42,578 bases of DNA from Bacteroidales bacterium (GTDB lineage: Bacteria > Bacteroidota > Bacteroidia > Bacteroidales > Dysgonomonadaceae), in the NCBI GenBank assembly GCA_012727735.1, contig JAAYGM010000240.1, positions 1 to 42,578 of the forward strand. Reading direction: 5' to 3'. A program made the position numbers and the translations under genes. The stretch's first letter is position 1. Each line of letters opens with the position of its first letter. The notes under the pieces were generated by a model. That model was not told the DNA's origin and did not search any database. It was given only the letters and a program-made list of their open reading frames with translations. This document shows, piece by piece, positions 8,204 to 17,017 of this stretch.

Positions 8204-8848
8204 TCATACGAAATAGTTTAATTTGTGCTGTGAGAATCGCAAAAAAACAATTCCACAATTCCTCGTGTCGAACGTGATCCTTGCACGTTCATCTTTAACG
8301 ATATTGTGCCAATATTGTTTGCCCGAGCTGCAATTTAAGGGGTAAAACACCCAGAAACTATTATCATGGCTATGCTCCATCAAGGTGTCAATGGTTATTT
8401 GATTCTTATCGTCCAGGTTGACAAATATGGCATCGTAACACTTTTCCTCCCCGGCAGGCAGTACAGGTATTATTTCACTTCTCATGCCCAGCTTCTCCTG
8501 CAGACGTTTGGCAATGGCAACTGCTCCGACATCCTCTTCCACACAGGTACAGCGAGTATCGCGGGATGGAGCCGTAAGGAAAAGAGTGTTTACACCTTTT
8601 CCGGAGTTGATTTCAAGAATTGTTTTTGCATTGAAATGGTGTACAAGACGATAAGAGAGATGATTGAATCCGGAAATGACACCAGCATCGAGACCACTAT
8701 CAGTGAGCACTCTTTCTATATCCTGAAAGGCATAATAGCTATAGGGGGAACGAAGAACGTTTGTGATCAGATCATAAGCGAAGGGTGAATGAATACCGTG
8801 TCCCCGCGATTGCTTCATTCGCTGCAACCATCTTAAAAGCGATATCAC
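8204..8848 (-). CDS. Class I SAM-methyltransferase-like protein
   Basis: A 214-residue protein with an opening RGHGIHSPFAYDL typical of a Bacteroidetes family usually labelled class I SAM-dependent methyltransferase. A Rossmann-like stretch TILEINSGKGVNTLFL stands where the SAM-binding motif I (E/DxGxGxG) would be, but the first Gly is Asn-Ser, so SAM binding is uncertain. CVEED follows as a possible motif II, and DAIFVNLDD as a motif IV-like strand. No substrate can be assigned. It starts 4 bases after the ispF stop, so it is almost certainly translated from the same mRNA. Confidence 0.65.
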   Translation of the reverse strand: MISLLRWLQRMKQSRGHGIHSPFAYDLITNVLRSPYSYYAFQDIERVLTDSGLDAGVISGFNHLSYRLVHHFNAKTILEINSGKGVNTLFLTAPSRDTRCTCVEEDVGAVAIAKRLQEKLGMRSEIIPVLPAGEEKCYDAIFVNLDDKNQITIDTLMEHSHDNSFWVFYPLNCSSGKQYWHNIVKDERARITFDTRNCGIVFLRFSQHKLNYFV

Positions 8849-8852
8849 GATA

Positions 8853-9332
8853 CTAACATTTTTCTATCAGCGCTACTGCGTATGCTGTTATTCCCTCCTC
8901 ACGACCGACAAATCCCATCTTTTCAGATGTGGTCGCTTTAATGGAGATGGCTTCATGATCAACCCCCATTACCTCTGCCAGTTTCTGCTGCATCGCAGGG
9001 ATATGCGGGTTGAGCCTGGGATGCTCAGCACATACCGTAGCATCAATGTTACCCACTGAATAACCATGTTCTGAAAGCAGAGTGATCACCTTCTTCAGAA
9101 GTATTTTACTGTCCGCATGTTCAAACTCCGGCGATGTGTCAGGAAAATGAAAACCTATATCGCGCAGGTTAGCAGCACCCAGCAATGCGTCACAGATGGC
9201 ATGAACGAGTACGTCGGCATCGGAATGACCCAGTAAACCCATTCTATAATCAATCAGGATTCCACCCATCCAGAGCTCCCTTCCTTCCCGAAGTGCGTGC
9301 ATATCATAACCAAAACCGATCCTGATCTTCAT
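8853..9332 (-). CDS. ispF: 2-C-methyl-D-erythritol 2,4-cyclodiphosphate synthase
   Basis: Fifth step of the non-mevalonate isoprenoid pathway: cyclises CDP-ME 2-phosphate to MEcPP with loss of CMP. Length 159 residues is standard for this trimeric zinc enzyme. RIGFGYDMHAL supplies the Asp10 and His12 metal ligands, GHSDADVLVHAICDALLGA the third His and the conserved helix, and KATTSEKMGFVGREEGI the C-terminal CDP-binding signature. It follows porV by 2 bases; porV-ispF adjacency is also seen in Porphyromonas. Confidence 0.96.
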   Translation of the reverse strand: MKIRIGFGYDMHALREGRELWMGGILIDYRMGLLGHSDADVLVHAICDALLGAANLRDIGFHFPDTSPEFEHADSKILLKKVITLLSEHGYSVGNIDATVCAEHPRLNPHIPAMQQKLAEVMGVDHEAISIKATTSEKMGFVGREEGITAYAVALIEKC

Positions 9333-9334
9333 GA

Positions 9335-10495
9335 CTATCGCATTAAGTTTCTGATCCCTTCAATATCGAACCCCAGTGAGAGTCTCAATGTCTGGTCCAA
9401 GGGGTTTGACTGAGCAGTAGAGAGCAGGTAAGCCGCATCAACCTGGAAAGATTTCATCCTGAAACCAGCACCAAATGCGAAGTAGCGGCGATTTCCCTTG
9501 TACTCGTTCTCATTATAGTATCCTGTCCGCAGGGAGAACTGATTATCGTAGGTGTATTCTGCTCCCAGCGACCAGATAATCTCCTTCATCTCCTCCCCGA
9601 ATCCTCCCGGTGCATCACCCAGTGATTTGAATATACCTCCGATGGAAGAGATATTATTATAATCGTCGATGCGCTGTTGTGCCTCATCGGCACTTTCATT
9701 ATTGTCATGCAACTGCGGTGTGGGTACCAGCAGCTTGTTGAGGTCAACACTGAACGAGATGCTGTTCTTCTCATCTATCGGTAAGCCCAACGATGCTCCT
9801 ACTCTCAGGTTAGCAGGAAGAAACATGGAGCTGGCCCCACCATCGTACGAGATTTTTGTCCCGATATTGGAAAGAGTGACGCCAAAACCCAGCAGTGCTT
9901 CTGAACGGCCCAGGGTGATATAGGATTCATTATACCCTGCGATATCAGCAGCAAAAGCATTTCCAGGAGTGGTCTCGTCATTGCCCGTGGAATAATCGCC
10001 ACGGATGTAGCGGAGGGTGACCGCACCGGAGAATTTCTCGGTGAGCTTCCTGGAGTAAGCCACATCCAGTGCGAACTCATGCGGTGAAACAGACTGCCAG
10101 AACTCTCCGTTCATATCGGCAATATCGATATTACCCAGTGAGAAATAACGCAGCGATGCACTGATAGCACTTATATTATCGTTTCCCGGCTTCCAGTATC
10201 CCGAAGCGTACAAAAGATTGATATCGCTTACCAGTTTACTTAACCAGGGAGTGTAGGAGAATGAGACCCCCGCATTGCTGGTGATAAAAGGATACTTCGC
10301 CGCGTTCCAGTGTTGCGAATAAACATCGGGCATGGTGGCGGCACCCATGTCGCCCATTCCTCCGCCTCTGGCATCGGGTGCGAACTGCAGAGAGGGCATC
10401 GCAACAGGTATGGGATTATAATCCTGAGCCGGTGTGATATTACTCACCAGAGCAAACAAGCAGAAGAACAAAAATGAGGTTAATAATCTGTTCAT
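9335..10495 (-). CDS. porV: Type IX secretion outer-membrane protein PorV
   Basis: A beta-barrel outer-membrane protein of 386 residues with an N-terminal signal peptide (hydrophobic residues 4-20, cleavage near TPAQD). PorV (LptO) is the shuttle of the type IX secretion system, carrying cargo from the Sov translocon to the PorU attachment complex. The family-defining opening is PDARGGGMGDMGAATMPD followed by SQHWNAAKYPF. The rest alternates short amphipathic strands (FGFGVTL, FAFGAGFRM, LSLGFDIE) as in FadL-like barrels. The gene lies between a FAH hydrolase (30 bases upstream) and ispF. The usual upstream partner porU is not next to it. Confidence 0.9.
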   Translation of the reverse strand: MNRLLTSFLFFCLFALVSNITPAQDYNPIPVAMPSLQFAPDARGGGMGDMGAATMPDVYSQHWNAAKYPFITSNAGVSFSYTPWLSKLVSDINLLYASGYWKPGNDNISAISASLRYFSLGNIDIADMNGEFWQSVSPHEFALDVAYSRKLTEKFSGAVTLRYIRGDYSTGNDETTPGNAFAADIAGYNESYITLGRSEALLGFGVTLSNIGTKISYDGGASSMFLPANLRVGASLGLPIDEKNSISFSVDLNKLLVPTPQLHDNNESADEAQQRIDDYNNISSIGGIFKSLGDAPGGFGEEMKEIIWSLGAEYTYDNQFSLRTGYYNENEYKGNRRYFAFGAGFRMKSFQVDAAYLLSTAQSNPLDQTLRLSLGFDIEGIRNLMR

Positions 10496-10525
10496 GTTGT
10501 AACGATATTACTGTAGGATGAAATA

Positions 10526-11140
10526 TTATTTCACCCTGAAATCCATCAGTTTTCTCTCTTCGATATAGCCCTGCAGATGGTCGTCAATTGTTACCGGTCC
10601 GATACCTGCGGGAGTACCAGTAAAGATGAGATCCCCGATTTTCAGCGTAAAGAATTGGCTAATATACGAAATAATCCGGTCCACCGTATAGATCATCTCT
10701 TTTGAATTGCCTTGCTGCACCGTTATATTGTTGATGTCCAGATGAAAATCAAGATTCTGCACATCAGCCACCATGTCCTTTGAAATGAACGTTCCCACAG
10801 CAGCAGAATTATCAAAGCTTTTCGCAATCTCCCAGGGCAACCCTAGTTCTTTCTGTTTTCTCTGCAGATCGCGTGCAGTAAAATCGATTCCTACGGTTAT
10901 CTCATTATAATAGCGATGTGTAAACCGCTCATCAATGTTTTTCCCTAAACGGTTAATCTTCACCACCAGCTCTGTCTCGTAATGCACCTCTTCAGAAAAA
11001 CCGGGCAGGAAAAAGGGTTTACCATCTTTGAGCAGGGCGGTGTCCGGTTTCATAAACAACACAGGTTCCTTACTCTCGAACGTACGTTTCATCTCCTTAT
11101 TGTGAGAAGCGTAATTAAGTCCAACAGCAAATATCTTCAT
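10526..11140 (-). CDS. Fumarylacetoacetate hydrolase-family protein
   Basis: A compact FAH-fold enzyme of 204 residues. Members cleave C-C bonds in acylpyruvates or decarboxylate oxaloacetate with Mg2+ or Mn2+. Visible ligands are the EVHYETEL motif with Glu55 and Glu57, then GIDFTARD with Asp86. The C-terminal FTGTPAGIGPV is the conserved substrate loop. Length matches the single-domain YcgM/FAHD1 type. The ATG overlaps the stop codon of rex by 4 bases, so the two are translationally coupled. Given the neighbour Rex, a role in central-carbon metabolism such as oxaloacetate or acylpyruvate clearance is possible but is inference. Confidence 0.88.
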   Translation of the reverse strand: MKIFAVGLNYASHNKEMKRTFESKEPVLFMKPDTALLKDGKPFFLPGFSEEVHYETELVVKINRLGKNIDERFTHRYYNEITVGIDFTARDLQRKQKELGLPWEIAKSFDNSAAVGTFISKDMVADVQNLDFHLDINNITVQQGNSKEMIYTVDRIISYISQFFTLKIGDLIFTGTPAGIGPVTIDDHLQGYIEERKLMDFRVK

Positions 11141-11772
11141 GATCTCAGACGGTTAAACATCACAGCAAGATGCGCATATAGCGAAGTATTTTGCAGGACA
11201 ACACCCTCGGGCACACGAATTCGGAACGGTGTAAAATTCCATATCGCCTTAATACCACCATGAATCATGAACTCAGACACCTCCTGTGCAATACCGGGGG
11301 GTACGGTAAGCACACCTATCTCCGCATTAATTTTTTCGTTTTTCTGGATGAATTCACTGGTATGAAAAACGGGAATATTGTTTATTCGCTTATTGACTAT
11401 GGAAGCATTCACATCGAAACCGGCAATTATTTTTAATCCGAACTGTTCCAGCCCGGAATCAGATAAGAGCGCTGCACCCAGGCTTCCAACACCAAAGACT
11501 ACTGCACTGTGTGTTTTGGTGAATCCCAGGAAGCTCTCCAGCACATTAATCAACTCCTCAATCTCGTAACCTACTCTTGTCTTCCCGCTAATGTCCACAT
11601 ACGAAAGATCTTTGGCTATCTGAGAAGCAGAGACATCAATTTTTTTCGCAATCTGAGTGGACGACACAATTGACTCTCCCTGGCTTTGAAGTAATTTGAC
11701 ATACGACAAGTACCAGGGAAGCCTTCTGAGTGCCGGCTCAGGTATTTTAGCGGAATATATCTGTTCTGACAT
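11137..11772 (-). CDS. rex: Redox-sensing transcriptional repressor Rex
   Basis: A repressor of 211 residues that binds DNA when NADH is low and is released by NADH, usually controlling fermentative and electron-transport genes. The N-terminal winged helix contains RRLPWYLSYVKLL, SSTQIAKKIDVSASQIAKDL and the wing TRVGYEIEEL. The Rossmann half has VVFGVGSLGAAL for NAD(H), and KAIWNFTPFRIRVPE near the end is typical of the family. It heads the operon rex > FAH > porV > ispF and has its own -7 box. Only a half Rex-like site (TTGTGA) is seen at the promoter, so autoregulation is not established. Confidence 0.95.
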   Translation of the reverse strand: MSEQIYSAKIPEPALRRLPWYLSYVKLLQSQGESIVSSTQIAKKIDVSASQIAKDLSYVDISGKTRVGYEIEELINVLESFLGFTKTHSAVVFGVGSLGAALLSDSGLEQFGLKIIAGFDVNASIVNKRINNIPVFHTSEFIQKNEKINAEIGVLTVPPGIAQEVSEFMIHGGIKAIWNFTPFRIRVPEGVVLQNTSLYAHLAVMFNRLRS

Positions 11773-11864
11773 ACCTTTCCTGTTCTTAAATAATTCACAG
11801 AAATTAATATTTTCGATGCTGCCAGGAATTTCCTGTTCTGCTCTTTACATCACAAAAAGAGATA

Positions 11865-11872
11865 CAAAGATA
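11865..11872 (-). promoter_or_regulatory. -7 box of the rex-porV-ispF operon
   Basis: TATCTTTG on the minus strand matches TAnnTTTG, about 92 bases before the rex ATG. No clean -33 TTTG is seen. Confidence 0.55.
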
Positions 11873-11948
11873 CGTTTATTTGGAGAAATTTCAGAATCTT
11901 AAGCTACATTTAAAGATAAATTTCTTTAATTGTTTCTGCATAAAACCG

Positions 11949-11956
11949 TATCTTTG
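11949..11956 (+). promoter_or_regulatory. -7 box of the first sulfatase gene
   Basis: TATCTTTG on the plus strand, 55 bases before the ATG. The -33 region has only a weak match (ATTG at 11929-11932). Confidence 0.5.
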
Positions 11957-12011
11957 CAACAATATAGAATTTCCCTGATTGCTGCAGGTTCATTTATAAT
12001 CAAAATAAAAC

Positions 12012-13583
12012 ATGAATACTTTTAGTCTGAAACTAATATATCCGCTTACTGGTGCTGCCCTGCTTGCATCATGCGGCAAGAACAAACCAGCGGAGCCTGC
12101 AAGGCCGTTGAACATTGTTTATATTATGACCGATGATCACACACGGCAGATGATGAGCTGTTATGATGACCGTCATGTAGAAACACCAAACCTTGACAGG
12201 ATAGCAGAAAAGGGTGTCAGGTTCACCAACGCCTACGTAGCCAACTCCATTTCTGCTCCCAGCCGCGCCTGCCTTCTGACAGGAAAACACAGCCACAAAA
12301 ATGGGAAGATTGACAATAGAAGCCCGTTTGACGGAAGTCAGCAGACTGTGCAGCAACTGCTGAAGGAGGCAGGTTATCAGACAGCAATGATTGGTAAATG
12401 GCACCTGGACAGCCAACCAACCAATTTCGACCATTGGGAAATTCTTCCCGGACAAGGCAGTTATTACAATCCCGATTTCATCACCCCCGAAGGGAGGAAA
12501 CAGTATGAAGGTTATGTGACGAACATCATTACCGATATGGGGATCAACTGGCTGGAAGAGGAACGTAGCCGGGAACAACCCTTTGTGCTCTTCCTCCATC
12601 ACAAGGTGGCACACCGCAACTGGATGGCTGACACCACCCATCTGCCATTATACGAGGATAAAACGTTTGAACTACCTGCCAATTTCTATGATAATTATGA
12701 AGGACGCATCGCGGCTCAACAACAGGAGATGCGCATTGCCAGCGACCATGACATGGATCTGGTGAACGACCTGAAGATGATCCATCCGGACGTGGAGACC
12801 CGTCTTTCCGATGCCTACATCCACGGAGAATACGCACGGCTGGACCCGGAACAAAAAGCGGCATGGGATGCGCACTATCACCCTATCATCGATGCCTTCT
12901 ATGCAGCCGATCTCACAGGGGATGAACTGGCAGAATGGAAATACCAGCGTTATATGCGTGATTATGCCAAAACGATTCAATCACTCGATGAGAATATTGG
13001 CCGTCTGCTGGATTATCTGGAAGCGAATGATATGCTGGAGAACACGGTCATCTTCTACACCTCCGACCAGGGATTCTATATGGGTGAGCATGGCTGGTTC
13101 GACAAGCGGTTCATGTATGAAGAGTCGTTCAGCACACCACTGGTGATGCAGCTTCCCTCATCATTCAAAAAACGGGGTGATGTGGATCTCCTGGTGCAGA
13201 ACATTGATTTCGCGCCAACAATGCTGGCGCTGGCGGGGGTAGAGATCCCGGAAGATATACAGGGTGAATCGCTGCTGCCTCTGCTGAGAGACAAAAAGGC
13301 GCCGAAGAACTGGAGGAAGTCACTCTACTATCACTATTACGAATATCCGGCGGAACATGCCGTGAAACGCCATTATGGTGTAAAAACGGAACGGTATAAG
13401 CTGATACATTTCTACAACGACATAGATACGTGGGAACTGTACGATCTTCACAACGACCCTACTGAGATGAATAACTTGTACGGCAAAGAAGGATACCGTG
13501 AGATCACCGGGGAGCTGAGACAGGAGCTTCAAAGGTTGCAACAGTATTATGATGACCCCATACGTGAAGAGATTCCCATTTAA
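12012..13583 (+). CDS. Serine-type lipoprotein sulfatase
   Basis: A type I sulfatase of 523 residues, exported as a lipoprotein (hydrophobic segment then ALLASC with the lipid-bearing Cys). It should hydrolyse sulfate esters, probably of a glycan, at the cell surface or in the periplasm. The metal-binding start is IMTDDHTRQMM, and the maturation motif is SAPSR with Ser81 as the residue converted to formylglycine. This serine type needs a radical SAM maturase (anSME), which is not in the window. FYTSDQGFYMGEHGWFDKR is the second metal site. The order of motifs and TGKHSHKNG resemble GlcNAc-6-O-sulfatases (S1_11-like), but the substrate is inference. It stands alone, without glycoside hydrolases or SusCD genes. 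Confidence 0.9.
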   Translation: MNTFSLKLIYPLTGAALLASCGKNKPAEPARPLNIVYIMTDDHTRQMMSCYDDRHVETPNLDRIAEKGVRFTNAYVANSISAPSRACLLTGKHSHKNGKIDNRSPFDGSQQTVQQLLKEAGYQTAMIGKWHLDSQPTNFDHWEILPGQGSYYNPDFITPEGRKQYEGYVTNIITDMGINWLEEERSREQPFVLFLHHKVAHRNWMADTTHLPLYEDKTFELPANFYDNYEGRIAAQQQEMRIASDHDMDLVNDLKMIHPDVETRLSDAYIHGEYARLDPEQKAAWDAHYHPIIDAFYAADLTGDELAEWKYQRYMRDYAKTIQSLDENIGRLLDYLEANDMLENTVIFYTSDQGFYMGEHGWFDKRFMYEESFSTPLVMQLPSSFKKRGDVDLLVQNIDFAPTMLALAGVEIPEDIQGESLLPLLRDKKAPKNWRKSLYYHYYEYPAEHAVKRHYGVKTERYKLIHFYNDIDTWELYDLHNDPTEMNNLYGKEGYREITGELRQELQRLQQYYDDPIREEIPI

Positions 13584-13623
13584 GGATTATTGAAAACAAT
13601 GCACAGCGGCTGAAGAAGCTACT

Positions 13624-14037
13624 TTAAACCTCTTCATCCATGATCCCCTCCTCCTCCTGATTCAGAGGGATTACTTTTGTCACTTTGGAGCCTTTTAAAA
13701 GGGGAGAAATTTTATCGGTAATAATCGCTTTGTGGTATGAGCTACCCTGATGTAGTATAAAAGCAGCTTCGCTTTCATAGCTTTCGTAGATGAAGATTTT
13801 CGCTGGATCATCCTCACTCAGCAACACATCATATACGAAACACCCCTCTTCATTCTCCAGCGTTTGTGCCTGCATCTCCAGGAGAAGATCAATCGCTCTG
13901 TCTGCATCTTTCTCATCGAAAGTGAATTCAACAATGATCACATATGGATCTTCCATATCCTGAGCCAGCGCTGACGAAATATTTGCCACCATAGCGGCAC
14001 ATAAAATCATACAAAACAGAACAATTTGCTTTTTCAT
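13624..14037 (-). CDS. Secreted antibiotic-biosynthesis-monooxygenase (ABM)-like protein
   Basis: A protein of 137 residues with a signal peptide (MKKQIVLFCMILCAAMV, cleavage near ALAQD) and one ferredoxin-like ABM/YgiN-type domain. Typical marks are YVIIVEFTFDEKDADRAIDLL and the pattern ENEEGCFVYDVL followed by FIYESYESEAAFILHQGSSYH. Cytoplasmic relatives are small quinol or heme monooxygenases; the export signal is unusual for them. The acidic tail is EEEGIMDEEV. I chose the ATG at 14037 because an upstream in-frame ATG (14061) would put eight polar residues before the signal peptide. It follows the DUF3108 gene by 43 bases, so it may be the last gene of that operon. Activity is unverified. 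Confidence 0.75.
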   Translation of the reverse strand: MKKQIVLFCMILCAAMVANISSALAQDMEDPYVIIVEFTFDEKDADRAIDLLLEMQAQTLENEEGCFVYDVLLSEDDPAKIFIYESYESEAAFILHQGSSYHKAIITDKISPLLKGSKVTKVIPLNQEEEGIMDEEV

Positions 14038-14080
14038 GCGATGAATATTTTTTATTGTCAATAATTAACCGGCACATCTA

Positions 14081-14887
14081 TCAGTGCCTGACACCTTTGA
14101 TCTCGCGTAATACAGCTCTCACTGATCCAATCTTCAGGTTTGTATCAATAACCACAGGAGTACGGTTTGCATCGTTGGTGATGGAGGCTTTGAGTGCCTC
14201 CTTCTGATCGGTGAATGCATCATCATGGATTGTCATGGAGATGTTTATCACATCATATTGTTTTCCGTCGTTTGCCTTTATTGATGAAGTACCCAGATAG
14301 TTGATATACATGTTTACAGGCTTTCTCCCTGATATAAACTGAATAAATTTTCTGTCACCAGACTGCATCCCTGTATAATCGAGATTACGTATATAAGGCA
14401 GAATGGATAGATAGTCGTAGGTGCACTGATCGGTTGTCACCACCTCATCAAATCTCTCCTCTCCATTCCACCGTCGGATGGCACGGATACTTACCTGGTC
14501 ACCACTATAAGTGAACGTCTGTCGTTCAACAGAGTAATCTTTTCCTTCAAATGCCTCCTTGGTGAAGAGCAACGGACGCAGATACATGTCAATATAGGAT
14601 GTGAGCGTATCGTTTACCGTGTAAAGGTTCCCGGCTAAGCCTGAGGTATTGAGCATCATCACTGTCTTGTATGCATTCTGGCCGCGATAGTTCGCCTCGG
14701 TTACAGATAGTGACCCCTTGCCTGCACGCGCATTCAGGAAGCCATAACTGAAGTATAGATCGTACTGTATCGCTTCACCACTCGAAAAGGCCTTGTTTGT
14801 TAGTTTACATTGTGCATTTATTTGCTGTATACCAAAAAAGGATAGAAGTAAAATAATTATAACGCTGTTTTTTTTGTTCATTATCAT
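14081..14887 (-). CDS. DUF3108-family secreted protein
   Basis: A protein of 268 residues with an N-terminal signal peptide (VIIILLLSFFGIQQINAQ). The body fits DUF3108, a beta-rich periplasmic or outer-membrane-associated family of unknown role: EAIQYDLYFSYGFLNARAGKG, then the RGQNAYKTVMMLNTSG strand pair and GRKPVNMYINYLG. The start may be the ATG at 14887 or the one two codons later at 14881; the second gives MNKKN, a more usual signal peptide opening. It starts 25 bases after the stop of the large Ig-like lipoprotein gene and is probably co-transcribed with it, suggesting a shared envelope task. Confidence 0.8.
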   Translation of the reverse strand: MIMNKKNSVIIILLLSFFGIQQINAQCKLTNKAFSSGEAIQYDLYFSYGFLNARAGKGSLSVTEANYRGQNAYKTVMMLNTSGLAGNLYTVNDTLTSYIDMYLRPLLFTKEAFEGKDYSVERQTFTYSGDQVSIRAIRRWNGEERFDEVVTTDQCTYDYLSILPYIRNLDYTGMQSGDRKFIQFISGRKPVNMYINYLGTSSIKANDGKQYDVINISMTIHDDAFTDQKEALKASITNDANRTPVVIDTNLKIGSVRAVLREIKGVRH

Positions 14888-14912
14888 TTTTTTTGTTTCG
14901 ATATTGCAGCAA

Positions 14913-16907
14913 TTACCTCACGCCCCTGTTTTGCTGCATGCCGGCAGGGCCTCCGCTTCTACCGCCACCTGCAGGCCCTGATCCCGAAAAGGGTGAGCTC
15001 TGGCGGCTTTGCTGTCCGCTGTTTCTTTCAAGATTCGGATCCCGTCGCTTCTTCTCTACCGGTTTATTCTTTGTTATCTCCGGCGGTTTTTGCCTTATCA
15101 CCGGAGTAGTGAATATATCCCACTCCTCAACGTGATCGGAATAGGCCCTTATTACCAGCATGCCAGGATAGTAAAAAACCGCCTCGGGTTGTCTCTTCTC
15201 TTCATAATTCCCGGTTGACCATATGCCGTCTTCATTTTCATCTATCACAATCCGCGCATAGATTTCACCGGGAAGCAGGTCCTGAAATCTGACCACGTTG
15301 TCTTTGACAATACTTTTCCGAAAAGGTTTATCCGTTTTATCCAGCAACTCCACGAAAGCCGGTTTACCATCGGGGATTCCAGCGATTGTTATCTCAAGGT
15401 TCCCGTACTGATCCAGCTGCTTCACAGTGAAGTTCTGATCGTATCCGTTATTCCACAGGCCATAATGACTGAAGACTGCAGCAGAATCAATGGTCAACCT
15501 ATACTTTCCACCGGGCTCCCATTTTGGTCGCAGTGTATATTTACGTGGATTGAACAAAACGGTCTCCAAGAGGAATGGAACAGGTTCAAAAAGTGAGTCC
15601 ACCTCTTTATAGAGCCTTACAAAGCTTGAGTCGAACAAAATCACAGGTTGTTCAAATTCAATTCTTAAAGGATTAAACAATTCAAAAGAAGATTGTACAT
15701 TGGTATTGATACCCATGAATCTGACGGGTTTCTCCTCATCCTCTTCGTCCCCTTTCTCCTCTTTCTCCTTTGTCTCCGCTTGTCGTTCACGCGCTGATCT
15801 CCGTATATTGAAACTGAGTGTATCTGTGACGATTTCATTTTTATTTAATGAGTCAGTACGTATATAGTCGATTTTCATCCTGATGGAATCCTGCTGATAA
15901 ACCAGTGAGTCAGTAATCCAGAGCATCAGGGTATCATTCCCGGCACTTCGCTCAGCCACATACCAGCTGTCGTCTGACCGCTCCGGGTTCAATAAGGTGA
16001 AAGAAGGTGCAGTGGTGGGTGCTGCAAAAAAGAGATTAATTCTGTGCTGTTCCGGCCGTTCATGCTTTTGCAGATACTGCCGTTGGAAATCGGACAGAAA
16101 AGAACGCAGCAGCAGATCGTCAGGTAAAAACCGGGTATAACTGACGGTCAGTATTGTGTCAACAGTGATACTGTCCACAAAAAGGGTATCCTGTCGTTGT
16201 GCAGGCATGGTTGAAGGAATGATGACAGAGTCAAGAAAAGCAACCGCTTCCTGTGGATTGTCATACTTGTAATCTCTGTTCAGATCGGCAAGTGCAAACA
16301 CTTTATAACTCCCAGGAGCCATTCCCCGAACAGTGAAATTACCTCTTGAATCTGTTCTGGAGATACGCTCGAAGGGTGTATTCGTGAAGGCTGTATCCTC
16401 AAAATTGGAATGGATGCCTACATAAATACCAGTGACAGGTTCAAGCTCTTGTGCAGTAATCACTTTTCCGGAAACAGATAAGGTGTCCAGCTGATCGCCT
16501 GTAGAAAATGAGAAGACAAAATTCTCAAGAGGGTTCTCTTCGTTGTTATCCACGATCGCATCTGTAAAGTCGATTGTATAGGTGGTATTGGGTAACAGTT
16601 CATCGTTCAGTTCCACAATCGCCTTTCTCCCAACCGATCTGACCACGGGCAGACTTTGCTGAGGAGGAGTGATGAGCACCTTCTCACTGGGTGTTTTAAT
16701 TTTGATGTTTTCATCAAACTCAATCTCAATCCTCTTGGGAGTGGATCGGAGTGAATTAAACTCAGGGGATGCACTTCTGACAACCGGGGGTGTTACATCA
16801 TACGCCCCTCCGGTTGGAGATGCCATATTCGCACATGAATGGAACATGACAATAGCCACCATAGCCAGAAACAGAAACGAAAGAAAGGAGAAAATTTTAT
16901 TCAACAT
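14913..16907 (-). CDS. Ig-like (Big_5/SbsA-type) domain lipoprotein
   Basis: An envelope protein of 664 residues, exported as a lipoprotein: hydrophobic residues 5-23 then FHSC. After the lipobox comes CANMASPTGGAYDVTPPVV, the standard opening of a Bacteroidetes family with an N-terminal SbsA-type Ig-like domain (PKRIEIEFDENIKI, LLPNTTYTIDFTDAIVDNN). A second beta-sandwich follows (SVSGKVITAQELEPVTGIYV, RGNFTVRGMAPGSYKVFALAD). Residues around 400 are Lys/Glu-rich. The C-terminus is a Gly/Ser/Pro-rich disordered tail (about the last 35 residues). Function is unknown; the DUF3108 gene is its immediate downstream neighbour. Confidence 0.8.
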   Translation of the reverse strand: MLNKIFSFLSFLFLAMVAIVMFHSCANMASPTGGAYDVTPPVVRSASPEFNSLRSTPKRIEIEFDENIKIKTPSEKVLITPPQQSLPVVRSVGRKAIVELNDELLPNTTYTIDFTDAIVDNNEENPLENFVFSFSTGDQLDTLSVSGKVITAQELEPVTGIYVGIHSNFEDTAFTNTPFERISRTDSRGNFTVRGMAPGSYKVFALADLNRDYKYDNPQEAVAFLDSVIIPSTMPAQRQDTLFVDSITVDTILTVSYTRFLPDDLLLRSFLSDFQRQYLQKHERPEQHRINLFFAAPTTAPSFTLLNPERSDDSWYVAERSAGNDTLMLWITDSLVYQQDSIRMKIDYIRTDSLNKNEIVTDTLSFNIRRSARERQAETKEKEEKGDEEDEEKPVRFMGINTNVQSSFELFNPLRIEFEQPVILFDSSFVRLYKEVDSLFEPVPFLLETVLFNPRKYTLRPKWEPGGKYRLTIDSAAVFSHYGLWNNGYDQNFTVKQLDQYGNLEITIAGIPDGKPAFVELLDKTDKPFRKSIVKDNVVRFQDLLPGEIYARIVIDENEDGIWSTGNYEEKRQPEAVFYYPGMLVIRAYSDHVEEWDIFTTPVIRQKPPEITKNKPVEKKRRDPNLERNSGQQSRQSSPFSGSGPAGGGRSGGPAGMQQNRGVR

Positions 16908-16943
16908 TATGCAGCTTTAGTAAGAACATTGCCGTTTTCAGCA

Positions 16944-16951
16944 CAAAAATA
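16944..16951 (-). promoter_or_regulatory. -7 box of the Ig-like lipoprotein operon
   Basis: TATTTTTG on the minus strand, 36 bases before the ATG; no exact -33 TTTG. Confidence 0.45.
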
Positions 16952-17017
16952 CAATGTTTTAAGTAGTTTATTGAAAATGAAGTCAGAAAAATAGTGAAAA
17001 ACCCTTTTGATGCGTAA

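Noticed and set aside
11850-11856. Rex operator near the rex promoter (TTGTGA on the minus strand)
   Set aside because: Only one half-site is present; the second TCACAA half is missing at the expected spacing.
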